The notes under the pieces: model-generated | Database searches by the model: none | Seen by the model: only the letters and a program-made list of their open reading frames with translations | Told to the model about the DNA's origin: nothing | Shown: in pieces, positions 1-7,637 of the stretch | How the letters are laid out: every line of letters begins with the position of its first letter | How positions within the stretch are numbered: position 1 is the stretch's first letter | From: Candidatus Omnitrophota bacterium | GTDB lineage: Bacteria; Omnitrophota; Gorgyraeia; Gygaellales; Profunditerraquicolaceae | Length of the DNA stretch: 10,489 bases | Assembly: GCA_903907475.1 (NCBI GenBank) | Contig: CAIVOB010000009.1 | Location: forward strand, 1-10,489 | Direction: 5' to 3' | Position numbers and translations under genes: made by a program

Positions 1-1674
1 AACATTAACCGCAATAATCTTTTTTATGCCCATCTGGAATAACGGCTCCGTGGGCAAAGGATAAGTGACTCCGCCGTCAAAAAGTATTTCATCCTTAAAT
101 TTAAAAGGCGCGAATACTCCCGGCATCGAACAACTTGCCATTATAGCATCAACTAACGGCCCCTTATCTAAAATTTTCGGTTCTTTGCGATGCACATCGC
201 TGGCGATTACTTTTAAAGGCAGCTTAGTATCATAGAATGTTTTATCCCCTAAATGCTTTTTTAAAAAACGATAAAGTTTATTACCCTTAATAAAACCTAA
301 ACGCGGAAAAGTTATGTCAATTAAGCCCCAAATATGTTTCGGCTCTCGGAACTCCCGGGTAATCTCTAAAATCTCACTGCTACTTTTACCGATTGCCCAA
401 AGACTGGCAATGAGCGAGCCAATACTTGAACCGGTAATAATATCAATCGGAATATTTTCCTCTTCAATGACTTTCAATACCCCAACATGGCAGAAACCAT
501 ATCCTACTCCGACGCCTAAAACTAAACCCACTAAACAATCCCCCAACTGCCGGGCAATGCGCCTAACGGCACGGGAATACTCGCAATCCGGTTGGTCGAT
601 AATTAAGCGCTCCGGAGCATCGAATTGAATTTTTGGAATCGTGGCAAAAATATCCTGGCCTAGGATATTTAGCTGCTCCCCAAAATTGATTTTTGCCAAT
701 TTATACTCATTAATAATCGTTTTTATTTTACCCCGGTCAAAATTAAAATCATCCCGTAAATGGTTAATTAAATTGCTCGTGCGTTTTAAATCTACCGGGT
801 CCGGACTGCTTAAAATATGAATTAAATCCGACTGATTAAGCATACTAATGATTGTCCGATCCATCACCGCCGGCAAATCCAAGAGCAAATAATGATAATC
901 ATTAACTAAAAGGCTGACAATTTCAATCAATCTTTTTAAACATAACGCGTTACCCTCTTCATAATAAAAACAAAAAAGATCAACATTAAAATTACTTTTC
1001 GAAATAAAATCTTTAGGCAGAGAATAAATACAGGTCGGCGAAGTCAGGTCAAATACCGCGGGATTCTCGATATTTAATTTTTTAGCCAAAGTATGCGTCT
1101 TGCCTTTAGGTAAAATATCTAAAACAATTACGGATTTATGGGCCTCCCGATTAAGGCTTAAAGCAAGGTTTAAAGCATAAATTGTTTTTCCCGCTTGAGC
1201 GTAAGAGCTAAAAACTGAGATCACGGTGCTTTCGAATATTTTCTTCTGATGCACATCTTTACGTTTTAATCTGCGGCTCAAACTCCGGCTCAAATCCACC
1301 GCTAAAAAAGGAATACCCGCCAGTACGAAATCAAAATCTTCTTTTTGAATCTCTAAAATTACACAATCATTTATCGCTAAACTCGTCACCGAATGCGCTT
1401 CATTCGTTAACAATGAAATAATCCCGAAATATTTACCGCGATGCAAATATTCCAAAGTTAATTGCGCGCCATTCTTATCCTTGGTATAAATCTCCACCCG
1501 CCCGGAAATAATACAATAAAAAGCACTAGGATCTGAACCTTGAGCGTAAATTACCTGCCCTTTGCGATACTCCACCAGTTGGCTTCTCTCTTTAATTAAT
1601 TTCAATTCCGCCTTGCTCAAAGAAGAGAAAAATGGCAACTCCTTAATAAGAAATTCTTTATCTTTAGGATCCAT
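1..1674 (-). CDS. NTE-like patatin phospholipase with N-terminal cNMP-binding fold and central P-loop domain (3' end outside window)
   Basis: 558 codons are open without a stop up to the window edge, so the C-terminus is missing. Three domains follow each other. Residues ~20-120 form a cyclic-nucleotide-binding (CRP-type) beta-roll, with GKYFGIISLLT at 80-90. Residues ~150-360 are a ParA/CpsD-like P-loop domain: Walker A-like AQAGKT at 159-164, VIVLD at 182-186, and Walker B-like YLLLD at 262-266. From ~380 there is a patatin domain with glycine-rich oxyanion loop GVGVGYG at 387-393, nucleophile motif GSSIG (Ser417) and DGG (Asp533), so the Ser/Asp dyad is intact. The expected activity is hydrolysis of (lyso)phospholipid acyl esters at the membrane. 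The order resembles eukaryotic neuropathy target esterase. Oddities: the cNMP pocket lacks the usual Glu and Arg, and the conserved Arg of the oxyanion loop is Tyr392. The ATG at 1672-1674 overlaps the GH1 gene end by 11 nt, which suggests translational coupling. Confidence 0.87.
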   Translation of the reverse strand, partial: MDPKDKEFLIKELPFFSSLSKAELKLIKERSQLVEYRKGQVIYAQGSDPSAFYCIISGRVEIYTKDKNGAQLTLEYLHRGKYFGIISLLTNEAHSVTSLAINDCVILEIQKEDFDFVLAGIPFLAVDLSRSLSRRLKRKDVHQKKIFESTVISVFSSYAQAGKTIYALNLALSLNREAHKSVIVLDILPKGKTHTLAKKLNIENPAVFDLTSPTCIYSLPKDFISKSNFNVDLFCFYYEEGNALCLKRLIEIVSLLVNDYHYLLLDLPAVMDRTIISMLNQSDLIHILSSPDPVDLKRTSNLINHLRDDFNFDRGKIKTIINEYKLAKINFGEQLNILGQDIFATIPKIQFDAPERLIIDQPDCEYSRAVRRIARQLGDCLVGLVLGVGVGYGFCHVGVLKVIEEENIPIDIITGSSIGSLIASLWAIGKSSSEILEITREFREPKHIWGLIDITFPRLGFIKGNKLYRFLKKHLGDKTFYDTKLPLKVIASDVHRKEPKILDKGPLVDAIMASCSMPGVFAPFKFKDEILFDGGVTYPLPTEPLFQMGIKKIIAVNV

Positions 1675-2893
1675 CGACACCCTGCTTCCCCTTAATCACT
1701 TCCGCCAATTTCCAAGCGCTGGATTTAATTAAACGCTTCTTACTTCCGTAATCAACGTGCACTAAACCAAAACGCGGGCTAAAACCCTCGGCCCATTCAA
1801 AATTATCGAGTAGCGCCCAATAAATATAACCAAAAATTTTTACACCTTCCGTATAAGCCTTAAGAATTACGGCTAAATGTTGGCGTATATAATCCCAACG
1901 TAAATCATCATCTTCCGTGCAAATCCCATTTTCCGTAATCAAAACCGGCAAATTATATTTCTTAACTGTCAAAAGTAATTTGTACAAGCCTTGGGGATAA
2001 ATATCCCAACCTAAAGAATTTTTCGGCAGCGGATGATGATTATGCCCGCAGGTCTGCGCTAAAAGGTTACTTAATCTCCAGTTTTCCACGTCAACTAAAT
2101 TACGGCCGTAATAATTAATCCCGATAAAATCTAGTGTTTTTTTAGAGTTGAGCAGATCTAAAAAATAAAAATTGTACAACTTATTCCGTAAATAAACCGC
2201 TAATTTATTGCGCCAATTCGGCTGGCAAATCTCAAAAGCCTGCAAATTCGCGGCAATACTTACTTGCGGCGGGTTTAATTTCTTTTCCCTATAAATACGA
2301 TGAATCATCCGATAGGCCTGAATGTGCGCCCCCGCTAAATTAAGAGTTACTTTAACGGTTTTTAATAATGATTTTTGCTGCGGTGGCCAACGGCCTAAAA
2401 GGAAAGCGTGCGATGAATAAACTAGCGGTTCATTAATAGTAATCCAATATTTCACTTCATGAGCGAACTCCGGAACGATTCTTTTTACAAAACGTAAAAA
2501 ATATTTTCTTAACTTAAACTTACTCCAACCGCCAAACTGGCTAAACCAAACCGGATTAGTAAAATGATGCAGTGTCACGACCGGTTCCAATCCCCGATTT
2601 TTAAGTTCTCTTATCACCTGGCGGTAATGCTCGATTTCTGCTAAATCGAATACTCCGGCTTGCGGCTCAATGCGGCTCCATTCTAAAGAAAAACGATGGC
2701 AATTGTGGCCAAGCTCTTGAGCAATAGCAAAATCTTGAGCATAGAGTGTATAGTGGTCGCAAGCCGCGCCAGAAGCCTCTTTTAAAGCCAGATTAACTTC
2801 TGCCTGCCACCAATCATTAAGAGTATTATTACCCTCAACCTGATGCGCGGAAGTAGCGGCTCCCCAAAGAAAATTATCCGGAAACTTATTCAT
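1664..2893 (-). CDS. Glycoside hydrolase family 1 beta-glucosidase/beta-galactosidase
   Basis: A 409-residue GH1 retaining beta-glycosidase that hydrolyses beta-glucosides or related beta-glycosides. The N-terminal family signature FPDNFLWGAATSAHQVEG is at 4-21. The acid/base is Glu155 in TINEP (152-156). The nucleophile is Glu321 in ITENG (319-323). The aglycone/glycone-binding stretch LLDNFEWAEGFSPRFGLV is at 361-378. Glu and Trp in DNFEWAEGF point to unphosphorylated sugars rather than a 6-phospho-beta-glycosidase. There is no signal peptide, so it is cytoplasmic. At 409 residues it is somewhat shorter than typical GH1 enzymes (440-480); the shortening appears to lie in the region between the two catalytic glutamates (~200-260). 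It overlaps the following patatin gene by 11 nt. It has no clear Shine-Dalgarno, and a -10-like element lies only 7 nt before the ATG. The actual substrate cannot be told from sequence. Confidence 0.95.
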   Translation of the reverse strand: MNKFPDNFLWGAATSAHQVEGNNTLNDWWQAEVNLALKEASGAACDHYTLYAQDFAIAQELGHNCHRFSLEWSRIEPQAGVFDLAEIEHYRQVIRELKNRGLEPVVTLHHFTNPVWFSQFGGWSKFKLRKYFLRFVKRIVPEFAHEVKYWITINEPLVYSSHAFLLGRWPPQQKSLLKTVKVTLNLAGAHIQAYRMIHRIYREKKLNPPQVSIAANLQAFEICQPNWRNKLAVYLRNKLYNFYFLDLLNSKKTLDFIGINYYGRNLVDVENWRLSNLLAQTCGHNHHPLPKNSLGWDIYPQGLYKLLLTVKKYNLPVLITENGICTEDDDLRWDYIRQHLAVILKAYTEGVKIFGYIYWALLDNFEWAEGFSPRFGLVHVDYGSKKRLIKSSAWKLAEVIKGKQGVDGS

Positions 2894-2900
2894 TCTCTAT

Positions 2901-2930
2901 ATTATAGCAAAGTAAAAAAGAAAATCCCAA
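2901..2930 (-). promoter_or_regulatory. Candidate promoter of the GH1 gene
   Basis: On the minus strand a perfect TATAAT (2901-2906) is preceded, after an 18-bp spacer, by TTGGGA (2925-2930, 4 of 6 to consensus). The -35 lies inside the hairpin of the upstream terminator. With normal spacing the transcription start would fall at or beside the GH1 ATG (2893), which implies a leaderless or nearly leaderless mRNA. This agrees with the lack of a good ribosome-binding site. It is a prediction only. Confidence 0.42.
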
Positions 2931-2946
2931 CATAAATTGTTGGGAT
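2912..2946 (-). terminator. Intrinsic terminator after the lipoprotein gene
   Basis: A 9-bp perfect inverted repeat (arms 2924-2932 and 2938-2946, ATCCCAACA/TGTTGGGAT) with a 5-nt loop is followed on the minus strand by a T-rich run (2912-2923). It sits between the lipoprotein stop (2986) and the GH1 start. The plus-strand side also has a short T-run (2949-2954), so it may work in both directions, but there is no plus-strand gene for it to serve. Confidence 0.75.
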
Positions 2947-2985
2947 CTCTTTTTAAAATAAAATTTCTAAATTTTTATGAAACAA

Positions 2986-3423
2986 TTAATTGGTTTTCGC
3001 GCTATTAGCAGTATGCTTGTTCAATGCCTCCCAAGTTTTCGCCCCGACTTTTCCGTCCGCTTTTAAATTATTCGCTTTCTGAAAAGCCTCAATCGCCTTC
3101 TTGCTCATTGGGCCAAGCTTTCCGTCAATCTTTCCATTATAAAAACCAGCGTTCTTTAAAGCAGTCTGAATTTCCATTCCTGTTGGCTTATAAGGGCCCT
3201 GAGGAGGAACCGGAAGTACTTCTTTTGCTGGCGTTACTGCCGGAGGAACCAGCGCTTTTACATCCTGATCTTTAATTTCTGGCGTAGTTTGAGCCGGAGA
3301 ACTTGCGGTACTTAAAGATTCTAAAGTAATCGGTTGCAATTCTTCCGCTTCCTGCTTCTTCCCGCATCCGCTTAACCCCACCAAAACCATTGCTGCGATT
3401 AAAAAATACATTCCCCTTTTCAT
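2986..3423 (-). CDS. Small lipoprotein with C-terminal peptidoglycan-binding (PG_binding_1) domain
   Basis: 145 residues. The N-terminus is a lipoprotein signal: basic MKR, a hydrophobic run, then lipobox LSGC with the lipidated Cys at 20. Gly follows at +2, with no Asp retention signal, so if the cell is a diderm this favours the outer membrane. Residues ~21-80 are a low-complexity Ser/Thr/Pro/Ala/Glu linker. Residues ~82-135 form a PG_binding_1 three-helix domain with the typical NAGFYNGKIDGKLGP, AIEAFQKANNL and DGKVGAKTWEAL segments. There is no catalytic domain, so it probably tethers membrane to cell wall or is an envelope structural protein. A good ribosome-binding site (AGAGGAG, 3430-3436) precedes the ATG. 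A terminator follows it, so it is likely transcribed alone or as the last gene of the upstream unit. Confidence 0.9.
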   Translation of the reverse strand: MKRGMYFLIAAMVLVGLSGCGKKQEAEELQPITLESLSTASSPAQTTPEIKDQDVKALVPPAVTPAKEVLPVPPQGPYKPTGMEIQTALKNAGFYNGKIDGKLGPMSKKAIEAFQKANNLKADGKVGAKTWEALNKHTANSAKTN

Positions 3424-3490
3424 CCTTTTCTCCTCTCTAATACATTAAAAAATAAGTAATTAAGACTTTGTTTACCTCCCGTTCATATTA

Positions 3491-3518
3491 ATCTTAGCAA
3501 AATAAGAAAATAAATCAA
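3491..3518 (-). promoter_or_regulatory. Weak candidate promoter for the lipoprotein gene
   Basis: On the minus strand, TTGATT (3513-3518), a 16-bp spacer and TAAGAT (3491-3496) with a TGC extended -10 (3497-3499) lie in the 151-nt gap upstream of the lipoprotein gene. This would give a leader of about 60 nt. Each box matches consensus at 4 of 6. No convincing terminator for the preceding MFS gene is visible in this gap. Confidence 0.3.
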
Positions 3519-3574
3519 ATAAAATCTTAAGGTTTAAAATTCTAACTTCAACCGCGCTTTAGCTTGAAAAAACA

Positions 3575-4771
3575 CTAAAGTTCTCTTAACCCGGGAGAAA
3601 TAAAATTAATCACCGTAAATAAAAATAAACAAACCAGGCCGCAAAAACAAAGCGCCGCGGAAACTCCGAAAATTTGCGCTAAACTTCCGGAAATCAAATT
3701 TCCAAATGGCATCACTCCGGCAAAAGTAATCATAAATAAACTCATTACTCGCCCGCGAAAAGCATCCGGAACATTAATCTGCAAAAGAGTATTAATTAAA
3801 GCTACCGGAATGACGCTAGAATAACCCACAAGAATTAAAGCCAACAAGGAGAGAAAGTAAGTTTTCGTTAAAGAAAATAAAATTAAAGAACCGGCAAATA
3901 AAAACACCGAAAAAATTAAAAATTTACCTTTATACTTAAAATTACCCAACCGCGCTAAAGTTAAAGCTCCGATTACCGCTCCGATACCGGTGCCGGACAT
4001 CAGGCCTCCGAGCCCCTTAACCCCCGTATGCAGAATATTACTTACAAAAACCGGCATGAGAATAACATAAGAAATACCGAACAGGCTCACCGCAGCTACC
4101 ATACTCACCAAAGCCAGGATAATCCGGTTCTGCCGGATAAAAATTAATCCCTCCTTAAGATCCAACAAGGGGGAACTATTTTTACTAAGATTATTATTTT
4201 TAAGTTTAATCCAAAAAAGCGCCACGATCACCGCCAAAAAACTAACTCCATTAAGATAAAAACATCCGCTCATGCCGATAACTGAGATTAAAATCCCGGC
4301 AATTGCCGGGCCGATAATGCGCGAGGAATTAAAAGCCACGGAATTTAAAGCGATAGCGTTAAAAAGATGCTCTTTTTTGCCCACTAGCTCGACCACAATC
4401 GATTGCCGCGCCGGAGCGTCAAAGGCCATAACCACTCCATTGAATAAAGCAATCCACATAATTTGTTGCGGCTGAATAAATTTAAACTGCGTTAAAAATG
4501 CCAATAAAAAAGCCAAAAACATAAAAGCAGATTGAGTAATAATCAAAATATTACGTTTGTTAACCCGGTCCGCTAACACTCCGCCGAATAATGAAAATAA
4601 AAATATCGGCAAGGCACCCAAAAACCCTACTACTCCTAAAAGAAAGGCCGAATTCGTCAGTTGGAATACCAACCAACTCTGAGCGATAGTCTGAATCCAG
4701 GTGCCCACCATAGAAACAAACATCCCCAACCAATAAATCCGGAAATATTTAACTTTTAAAGAAGAAAACAT
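3575..4771 (-). CDS. MFS transporter, MFS_3/EntS-like exporter family
   Basis: 398 residues, almost entirely hydrophobic, consistent with 12 membrane helices in the inner membrane. The N-terminus (residues 9-60: YFRIYWLGMFVSMVG, then TWIQTIAQSWLVFQLT) is typical of the MFS_3 group that includes enterobactin exporter EntS and many drug-efflux proteins. MFS motif A is at 63-74 (GGVLADRVNKRN). The substrate cannot be predicted; this group exports small molecules by proton antiport. Length is normal and nothing is truncated. The gene begins 16 nt after the YqeY-like gene with AAGG eight bases before the ATG, so it is probably the last gene of the mnmA-nadA string. Confidence 0.92.
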   Translation of the reverse strand: MFSSLKVKYFRIYWLGMFVSMVGTWIQTIAQSWLVFQLTNSAFLLGVVGFLGALPIFLFSLFGGVLADRVNKRNILIITQSAFMFLAFLLAFLTQFKFIQPQQIMWIALFNGVVMAFDAPARQSIVVELVGKKEHLFNAIALNSVAFNSSRIIGPAIAGILISVIGMSGCFYLNGVSFLAVIVALFWIKLKNNNLSKNSSPLLDLKEGLIFIRQNRIILALVSMVAAVSLFGISYVILMPVFVSNILHTGVKGLGGLMSGTGIGAVIGALTLARLGNFKYKGKFLIFSVFLFAGSLILFSLTKTYFLSLLALILVGYSSVIPVALINTLLQINVPDAFRGRVMSLFMITFAGVMPFGNLISGSLAQIFGVSAALCFCGLVCLFLFTVINFISPGLREL

Positions 4772-4787
4772 TTTTTAAACCTTAATT

Positions 4788-5240
4788 TTAGGCGGGAGAA
4801 GTTAACTTTTGGCGCACTAAATCACTCACTAATTTTCCATCTGCCTTACCAGCGATTTTTACCGTCAGTTCTTTCATTACTTTTCCCATATCCTTAATAT
4901 TTGTCGCGCCGGTTTCAGCCATCACCACCGTAATTAAATTATTAATTTCTGCCGCGGATAATTCCGGAGGTAAATAAACTTTCAAGATCTCCAGCTCTTG
5001 CTTTTCTTTTTCTGCCATCTCTAACCTGCCGCCTTGCGTAAACTGCTCGATGGAATCCTGATGCTGCTTCACCTGCTTTTTAAGCACGACGACAACTTCG
5101 GCGTCATCTAATTTACTTTTCTTCTTGGCGGTTGCCTGATTTAAAATATCCGCGCGCACCAAACTCAATAAAGAACTTTTTAAACTATTACGCGCTTTCA
5201 TTGCTGCCTTATAATCGTCAAAAATTTGTTCTTCTAGCAT
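4788..5240 (-). CDS. GatB/YqeY domain-containing protein
   Basis: 150 residues, the usual length of stand-alone YqeY proteins. The N-terminus has an amphipathic helical region with MKARNSLKSSLLSLVRADI (14-32). A charged central helix (~52-85) leads into LKVYLPPELSAAEI. The end carries the conserved KADGKLVSDLVRQKL. The domain is related to the tRNA-binding tail domain of GatB, the amidotransferase that makes Gln-tRNA or Asn-tRNA, but the role of free YqeY is not settled. It probably binds tRNA or tRNA-modifying partners; that is inference. A strong ribosome-binding site (AAGGAG) lies six bases before the ATG. It is 51 nt downstream of the PfkB gene and 16 nt upstream of the MFS gene. Confidence 0.93.
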   Translation of the reverse strand: MLEEQIFDDYKAAMKARNSLKSSLLSLVRADILNQATAKKKSKLDDAEVVVVLKKQVKQHQDSIEQFTQGGRLEMAEKEKQELEILKVYLPPELSAAEINNLITVVMAETGATNIKDMGKVMKELTVKIAGKADGKLVSDLVRQKLTSPA

Positions 5241-5291
5241 TTTTCTCTCCTTCTTAATTTGTATGCGCCTTAACTTGCTAAATACGATTGA

Positions 5292-6191
5292 TTAGAAAAC
5301 AAAACAATTCCTAAATTTATTTAATCGATGTTCTAAATCTGCAAATTTTAATTTCGCCGTGCGCGCCAAACCAAAATCTTCCACATTAAAAGACGCAGCG
5401 ATTGTGCCGTAAGCTAAAGCTTTCTTTAAAATAACCGGATTAATTTTTCCGCTTTTCGCTAAATACCCCATAAACCCTCCGGCGAAAGTATCTCCCGCTC
5501 CAGTGGGATCAATTACTTTTTCCACCGGATAAGCCGGCAAAGAAAAAATAAATTTATCGCTATAGAATAAAACTCCATTCTCGCCTTTTTTAATTAAAAC
5601 CATTTTAGCGCCATAACGCTTTAAAGCTTTGGCCGCTTTAATTAAATTAGTTTCACCGCTTAAGCTCCGCGCCTCTTGGTCATTAGCGACATAAATATCC
5701 ACCAGTTTAAGCAATTTAATTAATTCTTTGCGTTTGGTGCTAATCCAATAATTCATACTATCTAAACCCACTAACTGCGCGGAATGCATTTTACCTAAAA
5801 GGTGCCTTTGAATATCCGGATCAACATTCGCTAAAAAAATATTCTTTATTTTACGTTGTACGCCTGAAATCTCCGGCTTAAAACACGAAAGCACCCCCAA
5901 TTGAGTATCTAAAGTAAGCGCGGTATTTAAATCACCCTTGTACTCCCCTTCCCAGCGAAAAGTCTTTCCGGGATCGATAATTAAAGAGGTAAGATTTAAT
6001 TTCTTGCTGCTTAAAAAATTAATATGTTTTTTGGGGAAATCTTTACCGACAATCGCTACCAGGCTCACCTGCGTAAAAAGCCGCGCCGACATCGAAAAAT
6101 GCGCCGCAGAGCCGCCTAATAAATCAACCCTTTTTCCAAAAGGAGTTTTCACGCTATCTAAAGCCACGGTCCCTAAAACAACAATCCCCAT
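5292..6191 (-). CDS. PfkB-family carbohydrate/nucleoside kinase
   Basis: 299 residues, normal for the ribokinase/PfkB superfamily of ATP-dependent sugar and nucleoside kinases. The N-terminal strand MGIVVLGTVALD is followed by the GG substrate motif at 26-27 (LLGGSAAHFS). NDQEARSLSGETN at 170-182 is typical of the nucleotide-binding half. The C-terminal signature DPTGAGDTFAGGF at 228-240 contains the anion hole and the catalytic base Asp234. The segment FRWEGEYKGDLNTALTLDTQLGVL (79-102) marks a subgroup found in several phyla whose substrate is, to my knowledge, not fixed. No pathway partner lies beside it, so the substrate stays open. A strong ribosome-binding site (GGGGAGG) overlaps the uppP stop codon, 13 nt upstream. 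Confidence 0.93.
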   Translation of the reverse strand: MGIVVLGTVALDSVKTPFGKRVDLLGGSAAHFSMSARLFTQVSLVAIVGKDFPKKHINFLSSKKLNLTSLIIDPGKTFRWEGEYKGDLNTALTLDTQLGVLSCFKPEISGVQRKIKNIFLANVDPDIQRHLLGKMHSAQLVGLDSMNYWISTKRKELIKLLKLVDIYVANDQEARSLSGETNLIKAAKALKRYGAKMVLIKKGENGVLFYSDKFIFSLPAYPVEKVIDPTGAGDTFAGGFMGYLAKSGKINPVILKKALAYGTIAASFNVEDFGLARTAKLKFADLEHRLNKFRNCFVF

Positions 6192-6204
6192 ACTAATCCT
6201 CCCC

Positions 6205-6975
6205 TTATTTCAAAATAAACCAGAATACTAAAGCAATAATTATACGATAAACTCCAAAAGCGATAAAATTATAACGTTTAATAAACATCAGTAAAAATTT
6301 AATCGCCGCCAATGCCACCAGAAAAGAAATAATAAAACCTACTCCCAAAAAAATAAACTCCTCCGCTCTAAATACCGGAGCGCTTTTATAAAGGTCTAAA
6401 GCCGTTGCTGCCATCATCGTAGGGATCGCCAATAAAAATGAAAACTCCACAATCGTTTTGCGCTTTAACCCGGCTACCAACCCTCCAATAATTGTCGCCG
6501 CCGCCCGGGAAACCCCCGGAACCATCGCCATAGATTGAAAAGTACCAATTAATAATGCCTGCGGGTAAGAAATCGCACCGATTTCATCAACGGCATCTTC
6601 TTTTTGACGATAGAATAACTCAAAAATAATTATCAAAATCCCCCCGATAAACAATGACCACAGCACGACCTCATTATTACCCAAGAAATACTTTTTGATC
6701 ATCTTATAAAGTAGAGCCCCAATAATCGCCGCGGGCAAAAAAGCAACCAGCAACTGTTTCCAAATTTTACTTCCACTTATTAATTTCTTCCAATAAATAA
6801 CCACCACCGAAAATATCGCCCCGAGCTGAATCGCAATTTCAAAACTTTTAACAAATTCTGATTGGCTCACGCCAAGTAGTTTTGCCGTCAACATCAGATG
6901 ACCGGTCGAGGAAATCGGCAAAAACTCCGTAATCCCTTCCACAATACCAAATATTAAAACATGCAACATGTTCAC
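6205..6975 (-). CDS. uppP: Undecaprenyl-diphosphate phosphatase (UppP/BacA family)
   Basis: 256 residues, a multi-helix membrane protein. It dephosphorylates undecaprenyl diphosphate to recycle the lipid carrier for cell-wall synthesis, and its overproduction gives bacitracin resistance. Family motif 1 is intact: EGITEFLPISSTGHL at 13-27 with Glu13, Glu17 and His26. Motif 2 reads PGVSRAAATI at 153-162; the catalytic Arg157 is kept, but the usual SRSG has become SRAA. The reading frame opens with GTG at 6973-6975. An ATG two codons on (6967-6969) is the alternative, and a GGGGTG upstream could serve either; E. coli BacA begins similarly a few residues before the first helix. It lies 15 nt after the pseudouridine synthase stop and 13 nt before the PfkB gene, so it is co-transcribed. 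Confidence 0.93.
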   Translation of the reverse strand: MNMLHVLIFGIVEGITEFLPISSTGHLMLTAKLLGVSQSEFVKSFEIAIQLGAIFSVVVIYWKKLISGSKIWKQLLVAFLPAAIIGALLYKMIKKYFLGNNEVVLWSLFIGGILIIIFELFYRQKEDAVDEIGAISYPQALLIGTFQSMAMVPGVSRAAATIIGGLVAGLKRKTIVEFSFLLAIPTMMAATALDLYKSAPVFRAEEFIFLGVGFIISFLVALAAIKFLLMFIKRYNFIAFGVYRIIIALVFWFILK

Positions 6976-6990
6976 ACCGCACCCCGCAAA

Positions 6991-7614
6991 TTAATGAGTC
7001 TCTAAAAACTTCTGCAAATCTTTATCCAAAGGCAACTTCAATACTACCTCTTTACCGGTTTGAGGATGTTTAAACTTAAGCTCACTTGATTCTAAACACA
7101 CTCGCTTAAAACGTAAAGAAAAATCTCTGCGAAAAGCAAACTTATCTTCTCCGACCAAAGGATGTTGAATATTCTTAAAATGAATTCGAATTTGATTTGT
7201 CCGGCCGGTAACCGGAACAACCTCAACCAGGCCATAATCTTTCTTTTGCTCTAATAGTTTATATTTTGTCAACGCTGTCTTACCTTCAATCGCCGAACTA
7301 ATCTCGCCGGTAGTTTTAGCTAATTTGCCATGCACAAAAGCAATATACTTTTTACTTACGAGACGCTGACGAAATAAATCCATCATCTGCTTTTGGATAC
7401 TTGGGCCTTTAGCATAAATAATTAATCCGGAAGTATCCCGATCCAGGCGATGGCAAGGATATAATTTAAACTCTAATCCGCGTTCCTTAGCATCCTGATT
7501 TAAAATACTCGTTAAAGTTCGAGATTCATTACGGGGAGTCGGTACAGTTAACAACCCGGCAGGCTTATTTACCACCAGCAACCAATCATCTTCATAGATA
7601 ATCGGAATATTCAC
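6991..7614 (-). CDS. RluA-family RNA pseudouridine synthase
   Basis: 207 residues. Isomerises uridine to pseudouridine in rRNA or tRNA. The first motif is IIYEDDWLLVVNKPAGLL (5-22). The catalytic signature HRLDRDTSG lies at 55-63 with the nucleophilic Asp58. VEVVPVTGRTNQIRIHF is the substrate-binding motif before the C-terminal strand. There is no N-terminal S4 domain, so it resembles the short RluA/TruC type rather than RluC or RluD; the exact target uridine cannot be told. The start is GTG at 7612-7614: no in-frame ATG fits the conserved N-terminus, and only a weak GAAG-type ribosome-binding site lies about 10 nt upstream. It follows nadA by 23 nt and precedes uppP by 15 nt. Confidence 0.93.
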   Translation of the reverse strand: MNIPIIYEDDWLLVVNKPAGLLTVPTPRNESRTLTSILNQDAKERGLEFKLYPCHRLDRDTSGLIIYAKGPSIQKQMMDLFRQRLVSKKYIAFVHGKLAKTTGEISSAIEGKTALTKYKLLEQKKDYGLVEVVPVTGRTNQIRIHFKNIQHPLVGEDKFAFRRDFSLRFKRVCLESSELKFKHPQTGKEVVLKLPLDKDLQKFLETH

Positions 7615-7637
7615 CTATAAAATCTTCTTTCTTTTAA

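Noticed and set aside
314..628. 104-codon plus-strand ORF
   Set aside because: Lies antisense within the patatin/P-loop gene, whose conserved motifs define the true frame.
3024..3275. 83-codon plus-strand ORF
   Set aside because: Antisense of the lipoprotein linker and peptidoglycan-binding domain; low-complexity composition follows from the linker.
3557..3580. Terminator after the MFS gene
   Set aside because: Only a 6-bp stem (CTTTAG/CTAAAG) with a 12-nt loop overlapping the stop codon and no T-run after it.
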